From positions 744,001 through 808,000 of the forward strand of contig CAWBGY010000009.1 in NCBI GenBank assembly GCA_963788505.1: a stretch of 64,000 nucleotides of DNA. Direction: 5' to 3'. This document shows positions 60,601-64,000 of the stretch, one piece after another. Below the pieces are notes generated by a model that saw nothing but the letters and a program-made list of their open reading frames with translations, ran no database searches and was not told where the DNA came from. Origin of the DNA: JAIQFF01 sp963788505 (GTDB lineage Bacteria > Acidobacteriota > Terriglobia > Terriglobales > Acidobacteriaceae). Made by a program: the position numbers and the translations under genes. How positions within the stretch are numbered: the first letter of the stretch is position 1; each line of letters begins with the position of its first letter.

Positions 60601-63261
60601 ATGCCGCTAGCTGCTGGAACCAGGCTCGGCCCCTACGAGATCTTGGGAGAATTGGGCGCCGGGGGCATGGGCGAGGTCTACCGCGCACGCGACACCCGCC
60701 TGGACCGTACTGTAGCGATTAAAATCCTGCCTGAACATCTGTCTGCTGATCCGGCACGCCGTGCCCGATTTGAACGCGAAGCGCGCACGATTTCCGGCCT
60801 TTCCCATCCCAACATCTGCGCTCTCTTCGACATTGGCGACCAGGGCGCCATCCACTATGTCGTACTTGAATACCTTGAAGGAAAAACTCTGGCGGACCGC
60901 ATTGCGAAAGGTCCGCTGCCGGTTTCTGAAGTATTGAAAGTTGGAGCCGGCATCACTTCGGCGCTCGAAGCCGCTCACCGCCACGGCGTTGTTCATCGCG
61001 ACCTCAAACCGGCGAACGTAATGCTGACCAAAACGGGCACCAAGCTTCTGGACTTCGGTCTTGCGAAGCCCAGCGCCGCATTAGCTCCGTCTGGGACAGA
61101 GGACACGCTCACGTTATCGAAATCGCTGACCGAGGAAGGCGTCATCGTCGGCACCTTTCGATACATGGCCCCGGAACAATTGGAGGGCAAGGACACAGAC
61201 GGTCGGACGGACATCTTTGCCTTGGGCGCGCTGCTTTACGAAATGGCCACGGGGCGGAGCGCGTTCAGTGGCGAGTCGCGAGCCAGCATCATCGCCGGCA
61301 TCATGAACTCCGAGCCGGCACCGATCAGCGAAATCCAGCCTTTGAGCCCGCCGGCGCTGGATCGGGTGGTGCAAACCTGTCTGGCCAAAGATCCCGAGGA
61401 ACGCTGGCAGACCGCTCATGATGTTCGCCTGCAATTGGAGTGGATCCGGGACGCGGGTTCGCAGGCGGGAGTCGCGCGAGTCGAAGGCCGGCGCCGGATT
61501 AATCGCGAACGCATAGCGTGGGCGAGCGCGGCGCTTCTGCTACTGGCTCTTGCAATTATGCTTGTGCTGCGTTTCTTTCAACCCTCGGCGCATCCCCAAC
61601 CAGTAATGATGTTCACCGTGGAGCCTCCGCCGGGTTACGAGGTCCAGGAGCCCGAGATAGCCATAGCGCTTTCGCCAGACGGAGGCCGGATCGCGTACGC
61701 AATCACCGATAGCAAGGGAAAAGGGTCTTTGTGGGTGCGCGCCTTCGACTCGCTCTCGCCGCGGAGGTTGGAGGGGAGCGAGAGCAGTGACGGTTACTAT
61801 TCGCCCGCGTGGACACCAGACGGCAGAGCAGTAATTGTGGCGGTGGACGGAAAGCTGGTGCGGCTTTCAGCAACAGGCGGCGCGAACGAAGTCCTATGCG
61901 AACGTTTTACCGGTTTTCCAAGCACGATCAACCGGGACGGTACAATCCTCGCGTGGACAGCGCCGCCAACCAAGATCATCAGCGTATCAGCAGACGATTA
62001 TTGTGCTCTTCGTGACAAGTCGCCCTCTGGCGGGCCGCAATCGGATGTCACGTACGCGTACCCTCATTTTCTTCCGGACGGTAATCACTTCCTTCTTGCT
62101 GCCATCCGTAAAGACAAACATCATCAGGTACTTTTGGGTTCCTTGAGTAGCTCGAAGACCCAAGTCCTGATCCGAAATGGCAGCTTTCCAAAGTACATCT
62201 CGGCGGGTTACATCCTCTTCAGCCGGGACGGCTACCTGATGGCGCAGAGATTCGACGTGAAATCGAAAACGACCAGTGGGGAGGCATTTTTGGCATACCC
62301 TGATCAATTGGCATTTGAAGCAGCGTTCGGGTGGGCCGCCTTTGATGCATCCTGGAATGGCGCCATTGCCGCTCAAGAACAAGCCGCGTCGCCGATGTTG
62401 TTGCGCTGGTACGACCGGTCGGGACAGGTGCTGAAGACACTTGGGGAGCCGGAGTACGCAATCGCGCCTCGTCTTGACGCTCAGGAAACCCACCTTCTGC
62501 TCGACTTATATAGTCCCAGAACACACGCCGGCGACATTTGGTCCTTTGATCTGGAACACGGCACAAGAAGGCGGGAGAGCTTTCAAGATCGTCCAGGAAA
62601 CGGGGAGTCGGCATGGACCGCGCACGGCGAGCGAATCGTGTACACAGTGCTTCTAGGGACTAAACAGGAAATGTTCATCAAGACCGCAGGCAGCAGCGAT
62701 AACGGGGAAATGATCCAGACGGGGCTGGATGGATCGAAAATCATCAGTGATGTGTCGCCGGATGGCGATTGGATCTTGTACCAGGACTATAACGATACCG
62801 GCGCAGAGCCTGCCAACTATGGGCAGTCTCTTATCGACGGGAAGCGCTTCTTGATCGGTCCTGCTCCAGCCGACGAGCTACCGAGATTGTCGCCCGATGG
62901 CGGCTGGGTGGCTGCCCCGTCGAATGAGTCCGGCTCAGTCGAAATTGTCGTGAAACCCTTCGCCCCGGGTGCCGCGGGCGGTACGCAAGTTTCTTTCGGC
63001 GGCGGTCACGATCCGCGCTGGAGCCGCGAAGGTAAAGAGCTTTTTTACCGAACCAACGACTGGCACATCGTCGCCGTTCCGGTGGTTGATCTCAAACAGC
63101 ATCGCTTCGGTAAGCCCGTCACCTTGTTCCAGCTTAAGGAGGGAGCGGAATACGATGTGGTCGACGGCAAGCGCTTCCTGGTAAATGAACCGGTTGGCTC
63201 TGCTACCGCGCCTCTGTTTGTGATCGCCAACTGGAGGCCTGAACCTCCGAAATCGGAGTAG
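60601..63261 (+). CDS. Membrane serine/threonine kinase with WD40/PD40 beta-propeller
   Basis: 886 residues. Kinase at about 12-275 with GAGGMG, Lys41, HRDLKPAN, DFGL and GTFRYMAPEQ. A membrane helix lies near 305-326 (WASAALLLLALAIMLVLRFF). Outside, repeated PD40/TolB-like blades (ALSPDGGRIAYAI, AWTPDGRAVIVAV, DVSPDGDWILYQD, RLSPDGGWVAAPS) form a propeller to the C-terminus. This kinase class is typical of Acidobacteriota and Planctomycetota. The propeller may sense a ligand. It follows the receptor by only 55 bp. Confidence 0.93.
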   Translation: MPLAAGTRLGPYEILGELGAGGMGEVYRARDTRLDRTVAIKILPEHLSADPARRARFEREARTISGLSHPNICALFDIGDQGAIHYVVLEYLEGKTLADRIAKGPLPVSEVLKVGAGITSALEAAHRHGVVHRDLKPANVMLTKTGTKLLDFGLAKPSAALAPSGTEDTLTLSKSLTEEGVIVGTFRYMAPEQLEGKDTDGRTDIFALGALLYEMATGRSAFSGESRASIIAGIMNSEPAPISEIQPLSPPALDRVVQTCLAKDPEERWQTAHDVRLQLEWIRDAGSQAGVARVEGRRRINRERIAWASAALLLLALAIMLVLRFFQPSAHPQPVMMFTVEPPPGYEVQEPEIAIALSPDGGRIAYAITDSKGKGSLWVRAFDSLSPRRLEGSESSDGYYSPAWTPDGRAVIVAVDGKLVRLSATGGANEVLCERFTGFPSTINRDGTILAWTAPPTKIISVSADDYCALRDKSPSGGPQSDVTYAYPHFLPDGNHFLLAAIRKDKHHQVLLGSLSSSKTQVLIRNGSFPKYISAGYILFSRDGYLMAQRFDVKSKTTSGEAFLAYPDQLAFEAAFGWAAFDASWNGAIAAQEQAASPMLLRWYDRSGQVLKTLGEPEYAIAPRLDAQETHLLLDLYSPRTHAGDIWSFDLEHGTRRRESFQDRPGNGESAWTAHGERIVYTVLLGTKQEMFIKTAGSSDNGEMIQTGLDGSKIISDVSPDGDWILYQDYNDTGAEPANYGQSLIDGKRFLIGPAPADELPRLSPDGGWVAAPSNESGSVEIVVKPFAPGAAGGTQVSFGGGHDPRWSREGKELFYRTNDWHIVAVPVVDLKQHRFGKPVTLFQLKEGAEYDVVDGKRFLVNEPVGSATAPLFVIANWRPEPPKSE

Positions 63262-63404
63262 AGAGCCGAACGGGCTGGGATGAAGTTAGCTGGATCGGTA
63301 CTCGCAAACGCCGCGATCCATCCCTTGAGAGTTTCCGACGACGTTCTGGATTCGCAGGTAGCCTGCCGACTTCCCGATAGCAAGTTCATGATCGCGGGAC
63401 CCGG

Positions 63405-64000
63405 CTACCTGCGGATTGACGACAATTCGCCGTCCGGGCTCTTTGATCTGACGGTCAAGGATCTGACGTTCAATGATCTGCCGCTCAATCCCAGGCTCTG
63501 ATACTGTTCATCAAGTTCGATCACGCCTGGAGAGCGCAGAGTCCGAATATCCCGCATGGGCGGTTGGCCGAAGAAGCGGCTGTATTCGCGATTGAATTGG
63601 CTGGCGCTCTCGTATCCCACCTCGAAGGCCGCACTGGCGGCGTCCAGACCATCCATGAGCATGCGTTGCCGCGCGGCATGCAACCGAAGTTGCTTTTGAT
63701 ACTGAAGCGGGCTCATGGCGGTCAGCACCCGGAAATGGTGATGCAGCGTGGACACGCCCATGGCCGCGATTTTCGCGAGATCTTCCACCCGCAGCGGCTT
63801 GGCGTAGTTCGTCCGGATCCACGCGATCGCCTTTGCCGTCCGTTGGCTCTGATCTCCCAGGGTTGCAATCGCTCGCAGGCGCGCCCCCTCCGGCCCCCGC
63901 AGGATTCGGTAGATGATCTCGCGTTGAATCAGGCCGCTCAGAAAGGGAATGTCCTGCGGGGTATTCAGCAGTCCCATAAGCCGACAGCAGGCATCCAGCA
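63405..64000 (-). CDS. AraC-family transcriptional regulator (5' end outside window)
   Basis: The frame is open at the right edge; the visible part reads LDACCRLMGLLNTPQDIPFLSGLIQREIIYRIL, the end of an AraC_N-type cupin domain. Two helix-turn-helix motifs follow: VEDLAKIAAMGVSTLHHHFRVLTAMSPLQYQKQLRL and ASAAFEVGYESASQFNREYSRFFG. An internal ATG at 63977 is not the true start. It likely controls a nearby small-molecule operon beyond the window. It converges with the kinase gene. Confidence 0.9.
   Translation of the reverse strand, partial: LDACCRLMGLLNTPQDIPFLSGLIQREIIYRILRGPEGARLRAIATLGDQSQRTAKAIAWIRTNYAKPLRVEDLAKIAAMGVSTLHHHFRVLTAMSPLQYQKQLRLHAARQRMLMDGLDAASAAFEVGYESASQFNREYSRFFGQPPMRDIRTLRSPGVIELDEQYQSLGLSGRSLNVRSLTVRSKSPDGELSSIRR

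Overview
The window looks like chromosome from a soil-type Acidobacteriota bacterium (class Terriglobia, Koribacter-like). The grounds are composition and family content: GC-rich DNA, three giant Oar-like TonB-dependent receptors with N-terminal carboxypeptidase-regulatory folds, serine/threonine kinases fused to TPR or TolB-like propellers, CRTAC1/ASPIC proteins, PEGA proteins, and an ATP synthase cluster without the a and c subunits. No rRNA, tRNA, CRISPR array, phage or transposase gene was recognised. Taxonomy is inferred from gene families only.

Layout. 1-5 kb: PEGA protein (cut by the window edge), an MxKDx-repeat protein, an ECF sigma/anti-sigma pair, a molybdopterin oxidoreductase with its cytochrome b, and threonine aldolase. 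5-10 kb: an RND efflux adaptor and an inner-membrane pump whose gene carries a one-base frameshift. 10-16 kb: amino-acid enzymes, a DUF1223 protein, a CRTAC1 protein and small proteins. 16-20 kb: a complete electron-transfer-flavoprotein cassette (etfB, etfA, ETF-quinone oxidoreductase). 20-29.7 kb: vapBC, a GDSL hydrolase, moaA, a DUF1906 protein, DUF2203, an M28 peptidase, a Big-domain lipoprotein overlapping pfkA, an SH3 lipoprotein and DUF309. 30-38 kb: two TonB-dependent receptors and a LolA-like protein. 38-41 kb: a PuuD-like membrane protein, hfq and hflX. 41.9-48.6 kb: atpF', atpF, atpH, atpA, atpG, atpD, atpC. 48.6-64 kb: secreted proteins, a kinase remnant, a TonB-C protein, a PAP2 phosphatase, an SDR, then kinase - TonB receptor - kinase, and an AraC regulator cut by the right edge.

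How the genes fit together. The ETF cassette passes electrons from flavin dehydrogenases to quinone, and the F1 cluster makes ATP. The surface and signalling genes (receptors, kinases, sigma/anti-sigma) suggest a nutrient-scavenging soil lifestyle.

The most unusual structure is non-coding. Many gene junctions carry degenerate tandem repeats with a strict 7-bp period. Unit sequence differs between loci, often with a reverse-complement arm across a spacer. Four consecutive atp spacers are built from them. They reach into stop codons, the atpC start codon and C-terminal codons. A second family (roughly 9-11 bp period, TTTGCGGT/ACCGCAAA) and a CACGGAT family form long inverted repeats at other junctions. 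I could not run self-alignment or database searches, so copy number across the genome and novelty remain open.
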